The notes: generated by a model from the sequence alone, not told the origin. A stretch of 64,000 bases of DNA from Quillaja saponaria (GCA_029379385.1 CM055606.1:15153142-15217141); one strand, 5' to 3'. Shown: positions 11,836-22,044, numbered from the stretch's first letter. Made by a program: numbers and translations.

Positions 11836-14330
11836 ATAGATTAATTCATTAATGCTTTTGGTTTAAATTACATTGTTTATCAAAATCTAATGATATAAAA
11901 GAAATGGTTGAATTATAGTTTTAAATTTCTTTTATATCAAGATATAGGAGTTTTATTGTTGTTGTTAGTTTATATTTTTTTAATCAAAATTGAACATAAA
12001 CTTGAAACAGATCATAACTCATTCATTGCTAAAGGAACATTTTATTTATTAGCTTAAATAAATATAATCAAATTCAAAATTTTCAAATTAAAAAGAAACA
12101 AAATAATAATAAATAAGTAAATAAATTACTCCAACCTCCTTTATATTATACTAATATTACATAAAATTCCTTCTATTTTCAAAACGTACACTAACCTTGT
12201 GTTGAACTTTAAAATTAAGTTAAAATACTTAAAATTTAGGGCTCATTGGTGCATTGCATAAGATTGTATAGTATAAGATTATATAATGTATTAGGTTGTA
12301 TAGTTTTTTTGTTGTTATAATATTATCTTATCATTTTTCTCCATATTGTATAGTTTTATATTGTTAGACATAATACAAGAGAAGGTTAACACTATGTATG
12401 TATTATCTTGTTGTTGTCAAATGTTGTATAAAAGCTAGTTAACTATCATGTTAATAATCGTGTGTTATTATTCAACTTAAAATAACACATAAAATAAACT
12501 AAATAATAATAATATTACTCAAAATAACTCCTAATATAAGCTAATATATAATACATTGAAAGATTATAGTACTAATTATTCTTTTTTCAATATATTTAAA
12601 TTGCATCGTAGTTATAGAAATAAAAAAAGAAGGAGCAAAAGCACTAAACTTTGTCAATATATTCAGAGCCCGGAGGAATCTCTATCAGTGGCAAAATTTA
12701 AAATATTTATATCAATAAAAAAATATTATTTTATGCATGAGATTTGGAAGATCGAAACTTCCCACTAATTATTCCAAATTTTTTTTTAAAAAAAGTACCA
12801 ATTCCATTTAATTTTTTCGTTTTATTATTCTTCTTAAATATCCTTCTTCCTTTTTCATTAAATCCGTAATATAAGACTAATGGATGCTGAGTATGTGCCT
12901 TAGAGGATGGCATATATTTTATGGATAACTTTGTAGCCAAATAGCCAATGGATAATGGATCAAGGCAAATTCATTGCATATAATTTGGTCTTGGATGAAT
13001 TGAATAAAATATGTTTAAATTCCTAAAGTTAGTTATGGTGTAATTATTTCTAATTTAAAATAGTAAGAATCGAATTTTTACCACTTGTCATAATAATTAC
13101 ATTATCATATATATAAAAGAATATATAATCTATGTGAAAGTTTAAACTATATAATATCAGGATTAGCATAGATCATAAAATTCTTTTAAGAGCAGTCGAT
13201 CCTTAGACAGAAAGATAACAGATGCCACTAATTTTTTATATATATATATATTTATTTTAGGTCTTTAGCTACAAAGAAAAGCAAAAGATAGTTATCATAA
13301 GTGCATGCACTAAATTAAGTAAATATTCGATCCCCAATTGTTGGTTAGACTTTTATATAACCTAAATCTATGCATATTAGTAAATTAAAGATCTGGAAAA
13401 ATCAGACCCTTCAAATTTCAGGGAAGATGGGAAACATTTTTTTTTTCCAACAAATTAATGAGAAAAAAAAAAAACGAAAGATTATACAAAGAGTGCCAAA
13501 ACAATATTTTAGTCAAAACAATCTCAATGCAAAAGTGAGAAGGTGCAATTCACCGAAGAATATATATATAGAAACAAAAGTCCAAAAATAACATTGTGAT
13601 AAGCTTCACAACTAAGGTCCAACTCCAAATTGATTCCGTTTTAGTGCAGGATAGTGCAATGTACAATTTTATTTTTTACACTGACGCTTATTGTTTTTCT
13701 ATTCCTTCTCATAAGTTAATTCATTTCTTCAAATTGTCAAAAGGCATGTCATTAATATTATAACTATAAAATTTAGCAAGATTTTACTCCACACGCTTGT
13801 CTAAAGAAATTCGAGCCCATCAAATTAACCGAAAAAAACACAACTTCTTGATTATAAAAATTTAATAAAAATTGTGTTTTTAATAAATTATAATTTTGTT
13901 TATCTTAAATAGAATTAGGATTGCAATTTTTCCCCCTAACTTCTCAATAGGGTTGCATTTACTATATAATATCAATAGTAACTCGGCTTGAATTTTTTCA
14001 AATGTTCTTTTTTTTTAATAAGTTTCTAGTTGTTTTTCTAATTCTTTTTCAATCTTTTGAATTAAAAACTAAAAAAATATGTTATGAAAAAAAAAATATT
14101 TTGATTATTATTTCTCTAAGTCTTTCAATTTTTAAAAATAAGTTATAGATTCATATAATGAGTTATATATATATTTAGATTTATCTATTAGTTTAATAAC
14201 TTTAGAATAATATTTTTTATAAAACTATAATTATTAATATGTTAATAATTTTTTTAACATAAACACGATTTACATGCTGAGTGATGAAATCTAGTAAGTA
14301 AATAGAGTGAATACTCTTATCTTTTAAGGG
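11836..14330. other. Gene-free AT-rich intergenic DNA
   Basis: Short ORFs here are low-complexity, Lys/Asn-rich and resemble nothing known. A stretch at 12240-12430 starts GGGCTCATTGGTGCATTGCATAAG and has repeated TTGTATAGT-type words, reminiscent of a decayed DNA transposon, but I cannot define its ends. A TATATATATATA tract lies near 13238-13250. Confidence 0.4.
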
Positions 14331-14515
14331 TTTTCTAATGAGTGCCCGTAAGGCACTTGTTAAAGTTTTATAAATGTAAAGTTTATAAAATTAATTATAA
14401 TAGTTGATTATGATTTCAGTAATACTTAATGCATAAGTTGTTAATTTAAAAAAAATATTAATTTTCATGAACTGTATTTATTACATTTTAACAAGTAAGG
14501 ACACTCATTAGAAAA
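14331..14515. mobile_element. MITE, about 185 bp, with imperfect terminal inverted repeats
   Basis: The left end reads TTTTCTAATGAGTGCCCGTA and the right end is its near inverse complement (AAGGACACTCATTAGAAAAA on the + strand), giving inverted repeats of about 30 bases with a few mismatches. The interior is AT-rich and non-coding. A diverged second copy lies at 19518-19692, sharing the order of internal words (TAATTATAAT, AGTA, ACTTAATG-like, TTATTATAACTT-like). The superfamily cannot be assigned without a clear target duplication. Confidence 0.65.
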
Positions 14516-16400
14516 ACATATCTTTTATACAAAAATGATAAATGTGATGCAATAATCTAATGTAGTGAACAATTTTGTTTTCTTTTTCTTTGTTCTTTTG
14601 GTTGTTAATATATAAATAGGGATGTGTAGAAAATCAGGGAACATGACTAACTCGAATAGATCTGGTCGGGATTCGACCTAAATCTAACAATCCAATTAAA
14701 CTTGAATCCTAAGTTGAATAACTTTTTATTTTTAAATCGGATCAGATCACTTATCTATGTGAAAATGAGTGCATGATTCAATCCAATGTATATTCATATT
14801 AATTTTAATCTTATCATATTTAATTTGAATTTATATTAATGTTAAATATACATTCTTTGAACCTTTATGGATGATATATATATATATATTTAACATTTTT
14901 ATTAAATTTATAATGTTAAAAAATTTAAATTTATGTTTATTTCTAGTTCAAATTTAGACAACATAACATTTTTATTTCGAATCTTATTCTTTGTTAAAAA
15001 TAGGTATAATTAATTAGATCATTTTATAATATAATTCAACAAGTGAAAAGTCAAATCCAGCCGACTCATCCGAGTTGTTAATTGCGTACAATTTTTTATC
15101 ACATGACTTTAAAACTTGGGTAAATTTTTGTCATCGAGTCGAGTGAAATTTATATCAACTTGCACATGGCAGACTTAGAAAATTTTGCTAGTGGGGGAAA
15201 ATATTTTATTTTTATAAATAATAAATAAATTAAATATATATTTATACACATAACATACAACAAATTATTTCCAATAAGTTTGTTTCAAAAAAAATAAAAT
15301 TTGCTAAGTTGTATAGCACGAAAATAATAAACAATCTTGCAATTCTAATTTCTCTAGATAAAACTTCAGCAAAAATTTCTAATAAAAAAACGATGGAGAA
15401 AATAGATGCTAAACTAATGAGATTAATAGTTTTAAAAGGCAATTTTAATCAAAAGGCTAGAACTTAGAAGTTATAATATTTGTAAAATACAATACTCATT
15501 TTTTAATAGTTGTAAAATACATTATGAAAATTGGTTATCAAATGTTATGAGTTCACGAGAAAAAGATTCAAATAGACTAAGAAAATTTAAATAATAGAAT
15601 GTATTTTTTGTTACTAAAATGTTAGATTATTAGTAAATTTTAAAGAGTTAATTGCCAAATTCTGAAATTTGCAAGGTATAATATAACTAATGCTAGTTTG
15701 ATTTTTGTTTTGAGAAATTTATTAGTGTGATGAAATTCAAAACAATTAAAATTTGTGGGAGCAAAATTTTATTTAACAATAAATAAGTAGGCAATATAAA
15801 ATTTTTAATAGGAATGCTACTGCGTCAATTATCCCACTAGCTTCTGACTAGATCTGCCCTGATCGTCCGATTGGACTCCGCTAAGGATAATAATGAAATT
15901 ATTTAAAATATATTGAAGTATTAATTGATTTAATTAATAAATTTGGTTACAAATTAAATAAGTTATTTGAAATGATAAAGGAAGATGGTTGTCTTGCTAA
16001 ACAAGAAACGTATTTTAGTCCTCGTAATGATGAGACACGTGTGAACTCCACAACCATTTCACAAAAACACAGGCTTCTCTGTTGCCGAGCTGGCAGCGTA
16101 CGAGGCATGATGCATATACACCAGATTAATCCTTCGACTAGTTTGGCATATTCTTTTGAGTACAATTCAACGCGCTACTAATTTTAGTAAAAGAAATACC
16201 AAATGGCGACATAGCCAGAGATGTAGTAGTGCTGTCACTTTTCGGAGGAAAAGGACCTTAACTCCTTATCTCATTGAACCGTGAACCTCACGCGCCTACC
16301 AAGAGGTAGGTTGTCTGTTGACCAACCAATAGCTCTATCCATTGTGAATTAGGCCAGTAAAAGCTCGATGTGCTTATGTTTACAAACAGAGGCTTGCCAC
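14516..16400. other. Gene-free intergenic DNA with repeat-like fragments
   Basis: No supported gene. 14640-15170 has GATCTGGTCGGGATTCGACC and GTCGAGTCGAGTG-type wording common in dispersed plant repeats. 15180-15860 begins with GCTAGTGGGGGAAAATAT and ends with CCCACTAGCTTCTGACTAGA, which look like parts of one dispersed repeat, but its boundaries are unclear. From about 16000 the base composition becomes more balanced, leading into the AdoMetDC promoter. Confidence 0.4.
16036..16041. promoter_or_regulatory. G-box CACGTG, distal
   Basis: A perfect CACGTG palindrome within GACACGTGTG, about 490 bases upstream of the AdoMetDC TATA box. G-boxes bind plant bZIP and bHLH factors in light, ABA and stress responses; function here is inferred. 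Confidence 0.4.
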
Positions 16401-16403
16401 GTG
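16398..16403. promoter_or_regulatory. G-box CACGTG, proximal (GCCACGTGG)
   Basis: A second perfect G-box in the strong-affinity context GCCACGTGG, about 125 bases upstream of the TATA box of the AdoMetDC gene. The placement fits the stress and ABA responsiveness known for plant AdoMetDC genes; direct regulation is inferred. Confidence 0.5.
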
Positions 16404-16522
16404 GAACACCTAACGTCTAAAATTCCATAGAACAGAGCAAAAAGACCATCCACTCCCTCATGAGACTTACTATGCGCACTCTCTCCCTTTTAGCCACCAG
16501 CCCTATCTCTCTCTTTTGCCGG

Positions 16523-16530
16523 CTATAAAT
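16523..16530 (+). promoter_or_regulatory. TATA box of the AdoMetDC gene (CTATAAAT)
   Basis: CTATAAATACTCC is a canonical plant TATA box. It is followed by a CT-rich leader with repeated TCTCTC, so transcription probably starts near 16550-16565. The first leader exon then ends at 16715, before the donor GTAAGTC. Confidence 0.75.
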
Positions 16531-16900
16531 ACTCCCTTTTCACACTCTTCTCCCTCACACAAAAACTACCGTCTCTCTCGGTGTCCCTCAGTCACTTTCA
16601 GCCTCCTCGTTTTCCTTGCCCTTCTCGTTCTCATTCATTTTTCGTTTGCTACACAAAGGGAAAAGGAGGGATTGCTTTCGTTTTCTCTGCCATTGACTGA
16701 TCAATTGGACGAGAAGTAAGTCTTCTAAATCTATAACATTTTTTGCTCTAGATTGATTACTGATTATTTCGGATGATGGATTCGAATCCTTCTTCTGTGA
16801 AAATTTTGATCTATTTTTTTTTTCTTATTGGTTTTGATAATTTGCTGATGAAATGATTATTGGGTATATTCTGGAATTTGTTTTGGTTGCAGAAGCGTGA

Positions 16901-16909
16901 ATGTTATAA
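16901..16909 (+). CDS. Tiny uORF of the AdoMetDC mRNA (Met-Leu-stop)
   Basis: ATG TTA TAA, just after the leader intron 16716-16892. Its last base is the A of the ATG of the small uORF. This one-base overlap of tiny and small uORFs is the conserved arrangement in plant AdoMetDC leaders. In the known mechanism, scanning ribosomes choose between the two starts according to polyamine level, and translation of the tiny uORF favours re-initiation at the main ORF. Confidence 0.88.
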   Translation: ML

Positions 16910-17165
16910 TGGAGACCAAAGGTGGGAAGAAGAAGTCTAGCAGTAGTAGTTCCTTACAGTACGAAGCTCCCCTTGGCTACAGCATTGAAGACGTTCGTCC
17001 TAACGGTGGCATCGAAAAGTTCCGATCTGCTGCTTACTCAAACGTACGTTCACTTTTCAATCAAATCAGAAGACCAATTTTGATTTGTTTCATTTATTTT
17101 ATAGTGGTAGCATTCTCTGATTTTCGATCTTTATTTTTGTGCAGTGCTTGAGGAAGCCATCCTGA
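16909..17165 (+). CDS. Conserved small uORF of AdoMetDC, polyamine-sensing peptide, 51 aa, split by an intron
   Basis: Coding parts are 16909-17043 and 17145-17165 with intron 17044-17144 (GTACGT...TGCAG). The peptide has the conserved order METKGGKKK, a Ser run, YEAPLGYSIEDVRPNGGI, FRSAAYSN and, after splicing, CLRKPS at the C-terminus. This is the best known plant conserved-peptide uORF: at high polyamine it stalls ribosomes and represses the AdoMetDC ORF. Its stop is 148 bases before the main ATG. An upstream in-frame GTG at 16897 is not the start; the ATG at 16909 is fixed by the one-base overlap with the tiny uORF. Without splicing the frame would run to 17151 with a hydrophobic tail instead of the conserved end. 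Confidence 0.93.
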
Positions 17166-17313
17166 TACAGTTTCAGATCATGTCTTCTTCGGTGGAGTAG
17201 GATACCCATTTTCAGTTTTCGTTTTTCTCCCTTCTCTTTTCGAGAAAATAAAGCACCGAAAGGATTCATTTTTGTTAATTTTACAGTCTTGTTGAGTTTC
17301 GAATCTTGCCGTC

Positions 17314-18504
17314 ATGGCCATTTTTCCTGAAATCACCAACGACCCAACTCCTCCACCTCCATCTCCATCTCCATCTCCATCTCCAATTGGATTTGAAGGT
17401 TTCGAGAAACGGCTCGAAATTACATTCTGCGAGCCCTCCGTTTTCACGGACCCCAAGGGATTAGGCCTTCGAGTTCTTTCTCGGTCCCAGATCGACTCTA
17501 TTCTCGAACCTGCTTGCTGCACCATCGTGTCTCAGCTCTCTAACACCGAGTTCGACTCGTACGTCCTCTCTGAGTCGAGTCTCTTCGTGTACCCACTAAA
17601 AATTATATTGAAAACATGTGGGACTACAAAGCTGCTCTTATCAATCAAGCCGATTCTCGAACTCGCTGATTCTGTCTCACTCTCTGTTTTCAATGTTAAG
17701 TACTCTCGAGGGAGCTTCATTTTCCCAAATTGCCAACCTGCCCCTCATCGGAGTTTCTCAGATGAAGTAGCTGTTCTGAATGGGTTCTTTGGTCATCTCT
17801 ATGCCAAGGCTTATGTCATCGGTGATCCTGCTGTTCCCAGTCGTAACTGGCACATTTTCTCTGCCTCAAAGGTTACAAAATCAAGTCCGTTGATGAAGAA
17901 TCAGACGACTGTAATCACTATTGAAACGTGTATGACTGGGTTGGACCGTAAAAAAGCATCCGTGTTTTTCAAGAAATCGGGGGATGAGTATAATACTGCT
18001 GCTAAAATGACCAAATTATCCGGAATTTCTGAGATAATTCCGGAGCATGTGATCTGCGACTTCGAGTTTGATCCGTGCGGGTATTCAATGAATGGAATGC
18101 ATGGTTCAGCTTTGTCCACCGTGCACGTGACTCCAGAAGAGGGTTATAGTTATGCTAGCTATGAAGCCATGGGGTTCCACCCTGAGTCAATTGAATACGA
18201 ACCACTGGTGAAGAGGGTGGTGAATTGCTTTGGCCCAGCTGAGTTCTCTGTTGCCGTAACGTGCTTTGGTGGGGCCAGTGGGTGGGCCTCTTGGAATGCT
18301 GACGTGGTAGGTTACTTGTGTGTAAATGTGGTGGAGCAGGAGCTGCCTGGTGGTGGGTGCATAGTGTACCGGACTTACTCAGCGAAGGGTAGAGGATGCG
18401 CAGTGCGCCCACCAAAAAAGGCGGTGATGAAGTGTTGTAAGGCGGAGATGCTGTTGGAGGAGGAGCTGTTGGTGTCTCCCTGCGTCGGCGAGCCAGCCAA
18501 TTAG
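17314..18504 (+). CDS. SAMDC: S-adenosylmethionine decarboxylase proenzyme (AdoMetDC)
   Basis: An intronless main ORF of 396 residues, as usual in plants. It makes decarboxylated AdoMet, the aminopropyl donor for spermidine and spermine, in the cytosol. The proenzyme self-cleaves at the Glu-Ser bond in YVLSESSLF (Glu87/Ser88), Ser88 becoming the pyruvoyl group. Other family marks are IGFEGFEKRLE near residue 25, KTCGTTKLL at about 100-108 with the conserved Cys, MTGLDRKKASVF, and HVTPEEGYSYASYEA. The N-terminus carries an unusual Pro/Ser-Pro insert (residues 12-24) encoded by CCATCT repeats, and the protein is somewhat longer than the common 350-370 residues. Translation is controlled by the two uORFs upstream. 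AATAAA at 18678-18683 is a likely polyadenylation signal. Confidence 0.96.
   Translation: MAIFPEITNDPTPPPPSPSPSPSPIGFEGFEKRLEITFCEPSVFTDPKGLGLRVLSRSQIDSILEPACCTIVSQLSNTEFDSYVLSESSLFVYPLKIILKTCGTTKLLLSIKPILELADSVSLSVFNVKYSRGSFIFPNCQPAPHRSFSDEVAVLNGFFGHLYAKAYVIGDPAVPSRNWHIFSASKVTKSSPLMKNQTTVITIETCMTGLDRKKASVFFKKSGDEYNTAAKMTKLSGISEIIPEHVICDFEFDPCGYSMNGMHGSALSTVHVTPEEGYSYASYEAMGFHPESIEYEPLVKRVVNCFGPAEFSVAVTCFGGASGWASWNADVVGYLCVNVVEQELPGGGCIVYRTYSAKGRGCAVRPPKKAVMKCCKAEMLLEEELLVSPCVGEPAN
17354..17385. repeat. CCATCT microsatellite inside the AdoMetDC coding sequence
   Basis: About five 6-base units (CTCCACCTCCATCT then repeated CCATCT) encode alternating Pro-Ser near the N-terminus. The units are in frame, so length changes add or remove Ser-Pro pairs. 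The region lies before the conserved GFEGFEKRLE segment, so it probably does not touch the catalytic fold. Confidence 0.75.
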
Positions 18505-19323
18505 CCTCTGTCATCAGGCTGTCAGTCACAGCCCATCATTTTAATTTTCCATTTGGTCTTGGAGCAAGTCAAGTTGGTCAGTGTCGTTTTCGTAATATTA
18601 TATTATTATGTAAAAGTTGCAGCATTGTCTGTAGCTATTAATTCTGTATGTGTATTGGGCTTCTGGCTTTTAGTTGGAATAAAATAACTGGGGCTTGGTT
18701 ATTGTCTAATACACTCCTACTTGATTGCCCAAATGCAGAATAATAATATGTAATACTCGTTTTCCTAACTCTCCTAAACCCTAAGTGGAACACTATTAAT
18801 AAAAAATTTATAATAATTGATATTATTTAATGTCAAAATTGTAAATGAAAAGATTTGTCCAATTAGTATCAATAAAATATTTTATACCATTCCCATGATA
18901 ATTGGTGGCACTTCAAGAAATTTGGAAGGAATTGGTTTTTTGGTTATAAGTGACATAGGGTGACAAAGATGGTTGGATGGTGACAAAGCTTCACAATAAG
19001 CAACGGAAGCAAATCTCGTTTGATAGGATAGGTGTATTATGGGTTGGGTTAGGTACTGGAGACAATGGATGGTGGTCCCAATTCATGCATATCTTATAAT
19101 CCGTACAAATCTTGTAGCTTTAATTAGGGACAAATAAGAAAAAATAAATATTAAATTGGGAATGGATAAGGAAGGTAGAATTTAATATTTAATTGGCCGT
19201 TCAAAAAAATTGGTATTGTCTTATCATTTTAACAATAATAAAACAAAAAGTAATTGAGAAACTCAAGCAATTAGTAATTGTTTTATTATTATTTTTTTAA
19301 AAATTATTATTAATTTTAAATTA
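18505..19323. other. 3' UTR of AdoMetDC and intergenic DNA
   Basis: The first 200 bases are the likely 3' UTR. After that the DNA is AT-rich with no gene. GGTGACATAGGGTGACAAAGATGG-type wording near 18940-18990 is locally repetitive but not classifiable. Confidence 0.5.
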
Positions 19324-19459
19324 TATCTATTATGTGCTCAGTGAGCACATAATAATATATCTATAAAATACTTGTGCTCACTTATTATTATTTTAAAAAA
19401 ATAAATAATAAATTTTTATAGGCACAATATTATGTGGACTAGTGAACACATAATAGATA
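19324..19459. mobile_element. Small MITE-like element, about 136 bp, with palindromic ends
   Basis: The left end holds a near-perfect palindrome: TATTATGTGCTC, AGT, GAGCACATAATA (about 19328-19354). The right end, TATTATGTGGACTAGTGAACACATAATAGATA, is a degenerate inverse copy, so the whole forms inverted repeats of about 30 bases starting TATCTATTATGTG. The interior is AT-rich. It could fold into a long hairpin as RNA. No target duplication is certain. Confidence 0.55.
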
Positions 19460-19517
19460 AATTATTTATCTTATTATCTGCGTGCGTTTGAATACTTATG
19501 TGAAAATAAATATAGAT

Positions 19518-19692
19518 TTTGGATGAGTGTCTAAAAATATTTGTTAAAATTATATATAGAAAATTTTGTAATATTTATACCAGTAACTAATTATAATTTT
19601 AGTACTATTTAATGTATAAATTATTATTTTTAAAAAATTATATTTATTATAACTTAATAATTACTCTTAGAACACTTACTAAAAAAATGAAA
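19518..19692. mobile_element. Diverged second copy of the 14331-14515 MITE family
   Basis: It starts GATGAGTGTCTAAAAATATTTGTTAAAA and ends AGAACACTTACTAAAAAAA, matching the ends of the element at 14331-14515. The interiors share TAATTATAATTTTAGTA, ATTTAATGTATAA and TATTTATTATAACTTAATAA-type words in the same order. The ends are more degraded than in the other copy, so this insertion is probably older. Confidence 0.55.
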
Positions 19693-19892
19693 CAGTTTTT
19701 GTTTCTCAAAAAGGTAGTTTTTTTTTCCTCTCATTCAAGATGTAATAATTAACATACAATTCCCACAGGTGCAGGAATGGTGTTGTAAGAAAATCATGAA
19801 ATCAATGGATCAAATCATCATCTTTGTAAGTGCACTAATCTCTAATCAAACTTATAACTAAGATAGAGTATAATTGACGAGTTCTATTATAA

Positions 19893-20145
19893 ATTAGAGG
19901 AACAAAATATAAAATAATCCTAGATTGATTTCTGAAAAATAATATATGGTATATGTGTGTGACCTGCCCTTTATTAATCTCCAAATAGCAATGACCACAA
20001 GCATCATGAGCAATAGCTATTAGTAATTTTGAGGAACAAAATATGAAAGAATCCTAGATTGATTAGAGGAGCAAAATATAAAAGAATGCCCTCTATTATA
20101 AATTAGAGGAACAAAATATAAAAGAATCCTAGATTGATTTCTTAA
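19893..20145. repeat. Local 35-40 bp repeats (GAGGAACAAAATATAAAAGAATCC)
   Basis: A unit built on GAGGAACAAAATATAAAAGA followed by ATCCTAGATTGATT occurs about four times in 250 bases (starting near 19898, 20032, 20065 and 20106), with partial truncation between copies. A word pair AGCATCATGAGCAAT / GCAATGACCACAA also occurs twice around it (about 19988-20015 and 20168-20198). This points to repeated slippage or unequal exchange. No coding sense is visible. Confidence 0.6.
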
Positions 20146-20408
20146 TAATTCTCTAATCATTTCCATAAGCATCATGAGCAATTGCAATGACCACAAATCC
20201 AACATAGGTTCGGAATTTTGGACATAAATGCTAAAATGTGTATAGAAAAAAGAGAGTAGATAATTCATATAAATAAAAAATTAGTGATTATATATATAAG
20301 TTCATCAAATGTTTAATATTAGTAAATTTTATACATAACTAAAAATGATGTTTATATAATTTTAAATTATGTTTAATATTAGTTCATTGTTGTATATACT
20401 ACACAATT

Positions 20409-20618
20409 TTATCGAGTTGATGCTAAGAAATTAATGCTTTCTAAACTTAAAGAGTAATAATACCGTAAAATTGTGTGATGGATTACAAGTTCTTCCTTAC
20501 TAATTTTGGACATTACAATTTGGTAATCAAGATTGGTATCCTTTGCAAAATTATTGTGGAAGATGGCATCATCCATAGGAACAAATATTTGGCACAAGTG
20601 TAGGTTGGTATCCTTCAC
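20409..20618 (-). pseudogene. FAS1-domain relic
   Basis: The minus strand reads IFVPMDDAIF, then DTNLDYQIVMSKISKEEL, which match the H1 box FTIFVPKDDAMF and HYQIVTSKLHKEDF of the intact FLA gene at 11212-11835. Neither the N-terminal signal region nor the C-terminal WDIYDDGY..HGV part can be found nearby in frame. It is a short fragment of a further FLA copy, about 9 kb from the intact gene and in the opposite orientation. Confidence 0.6.
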
Positions 20619-21066
20619 TATTTATTATTTTTCGAAGTACCAAAAAATTTAAAAAATAAAATAAAAATTGGGTGGGCTAAAATCTGCTTTGCCTCCTTAC
20701 ATGGACTTCTGCTCTGTGGCGCAAAACCCATCATGTAAAATTCAACTGAGAATGTAAAGAAAATTTCAACTTTCAACATTTAAGTCAGCGGCTGTTTCGG
20801 GAAGTACACAGACACCAAGATGGGAAGCCACAAAGACGGTTCTCTCCTTTCTCTTAATCTTCTTGTTTGGTTTCTAAGAAAATACAGGAAACGACAATTC
20901 ATGGAAGTGACTCTTTGTGATGTAGAAAACACTAGCTTCGTATAATATCCATGTTTTGTCAACTTTCTTTTTTCCCAGATATTCTCAGCAAACAAACATG
21001 CAATTTCATTTGTATGTCGTATATCTCAGCACCCTAATCTCTTAATATCTTTTTTCATATCGACAG
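20619..21066. other. Intergenic DNA before the GDP-fucose synthase pseudogene
   Basis: No supported gene. Open frames here are unlike known proteins. No ATG in frame with the following pseudogene is present. Confidence 0.4.
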
Positions 21067-22044
21067 AAGCCATTGCAGCGTCAGAAGAAACGGGATCGGT
21101 TTCGTTTTCTTCAGACAACTCTGTAAAAATATTCCTTGCAGGTCACGGGGGCCTCGTCGGCTCAGTCATTGTGAGGAAGCTCCGCCAACTTGGGTTCACG
21201 AATCTGGTGCTTCGGACTCATGTAAAGCTCGATCTTATTCGCCAGTCAGACTTTGAAGCCTTTTTTGCCACCGAAAAGCCCCAATTTGTTATTCTTGCTG
21301 CTGCTAAAGTCGGTGGCATCCATGCCAACAATACTTACCCGCCTGATTTCATTGGAATAAACCTCAAAATCCAAACCAATGTCATCGATTCAGCATTTCG
21401 CAATGGCGTCAAGAAGCTACTGTTTCTGGGTTCCTCTTGTATTTATCCAAAATTGGCACCCCAACCGATCCCGGAAGATGCTTTGCTCACGGGTCCCTTA
21501 GAGCCCACAAACGAATGGTATGCCATTGCGAAGATTTCTGGGATCAAAATGTGCCAGGCTTACAGAATTCAATACAATTGGGATGCAGTCTCTGGGATGC
21601 CCACGAACTTATATGGCCCAAATGACAATTCTCATCCCGAGAATTCGCATGTTTTGCCGGCATTGATGAGAAGGTTTCATGAAGCCAAGGCGAGGGATGC
21701 TAAGGAGGTGGTGGTGTGGGGAACAGGAAGTCCGTTGAGGGAGTTTTTGCACGTTGATGATTTGGCGGATGCCTGTGTTTTCTTGATGGACAAGTATAGT
21801 GGTTTGGGGCATGTGAAAGTAGGAAGTGGGAAGGAGGTGAGTATTAAGGAGTTGGCTGAGTTAGTGAAATAAGTTGTGGGATTTGAAGGAGAGCTTCTTT
21901 GGGACAGCACCAAGCCTGATGGGACTCCAAGGAAGCTGATGGATAGCTCCAAGCTTCGGGGACTAGGTTGGACACCTAAGATCTCACTCAAAGGAAGGGC
22001 TTTTTGATACCTACAAATGGTACTTGGAGAATGTTAAGCAATAA
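21067..22044 (+). pseudogene. GDP-L-fucose synthase (GER-like) pseudogene, nearly full length
   Basis: Homology begins near 21067 and continues as [80 protein letters not shown] and [12 protein letters not shown], the standard GDP-4-keto-6-deoxymannose epimerase-reductase sequence. The dinucleotide-binding loop, normally GHRGLVGS, has Gly for Arg; the Ser, Tyr and Lys of the catalytic set are kept. Disablements are a missing in-frame start codon, a stop TAA at 21870-21872 where the family has Glu (LVK-E-VVGFEG), and one extra base at about 21991-21998, after which KWYLENVKQ and the stop at 22042-22044 fall in another frame. The coding block has no introns, so a retrocopy is possible, though no poly-A tail is obvious. 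A functional gene would make GDP-fucose in the cytosol for wall and glycoprotein fucosylation. Confidence 0.88.

Noticed and set aside
16897..17151. 84-codon ORF starting at GTG 16897
   Set aside because: The true small uORF starts at ATG 16909 and is spliced; this is the unspliced reading with a non-ATG start.
17178..17525. Minus-strand ORF of 115 codons opposite the AdoMetDC start
   Set aside because: Antisense shadow of the AdoMetDC coding sequence, with a Gly-Asp run that mirrors the Ser-Pro repeat.
18155..18529. Minus-strand ORF of 124 codons
   Set aside because: Antisense shadow of the AdoMetDC 3' half, Pro/Thr-rich by composition only.
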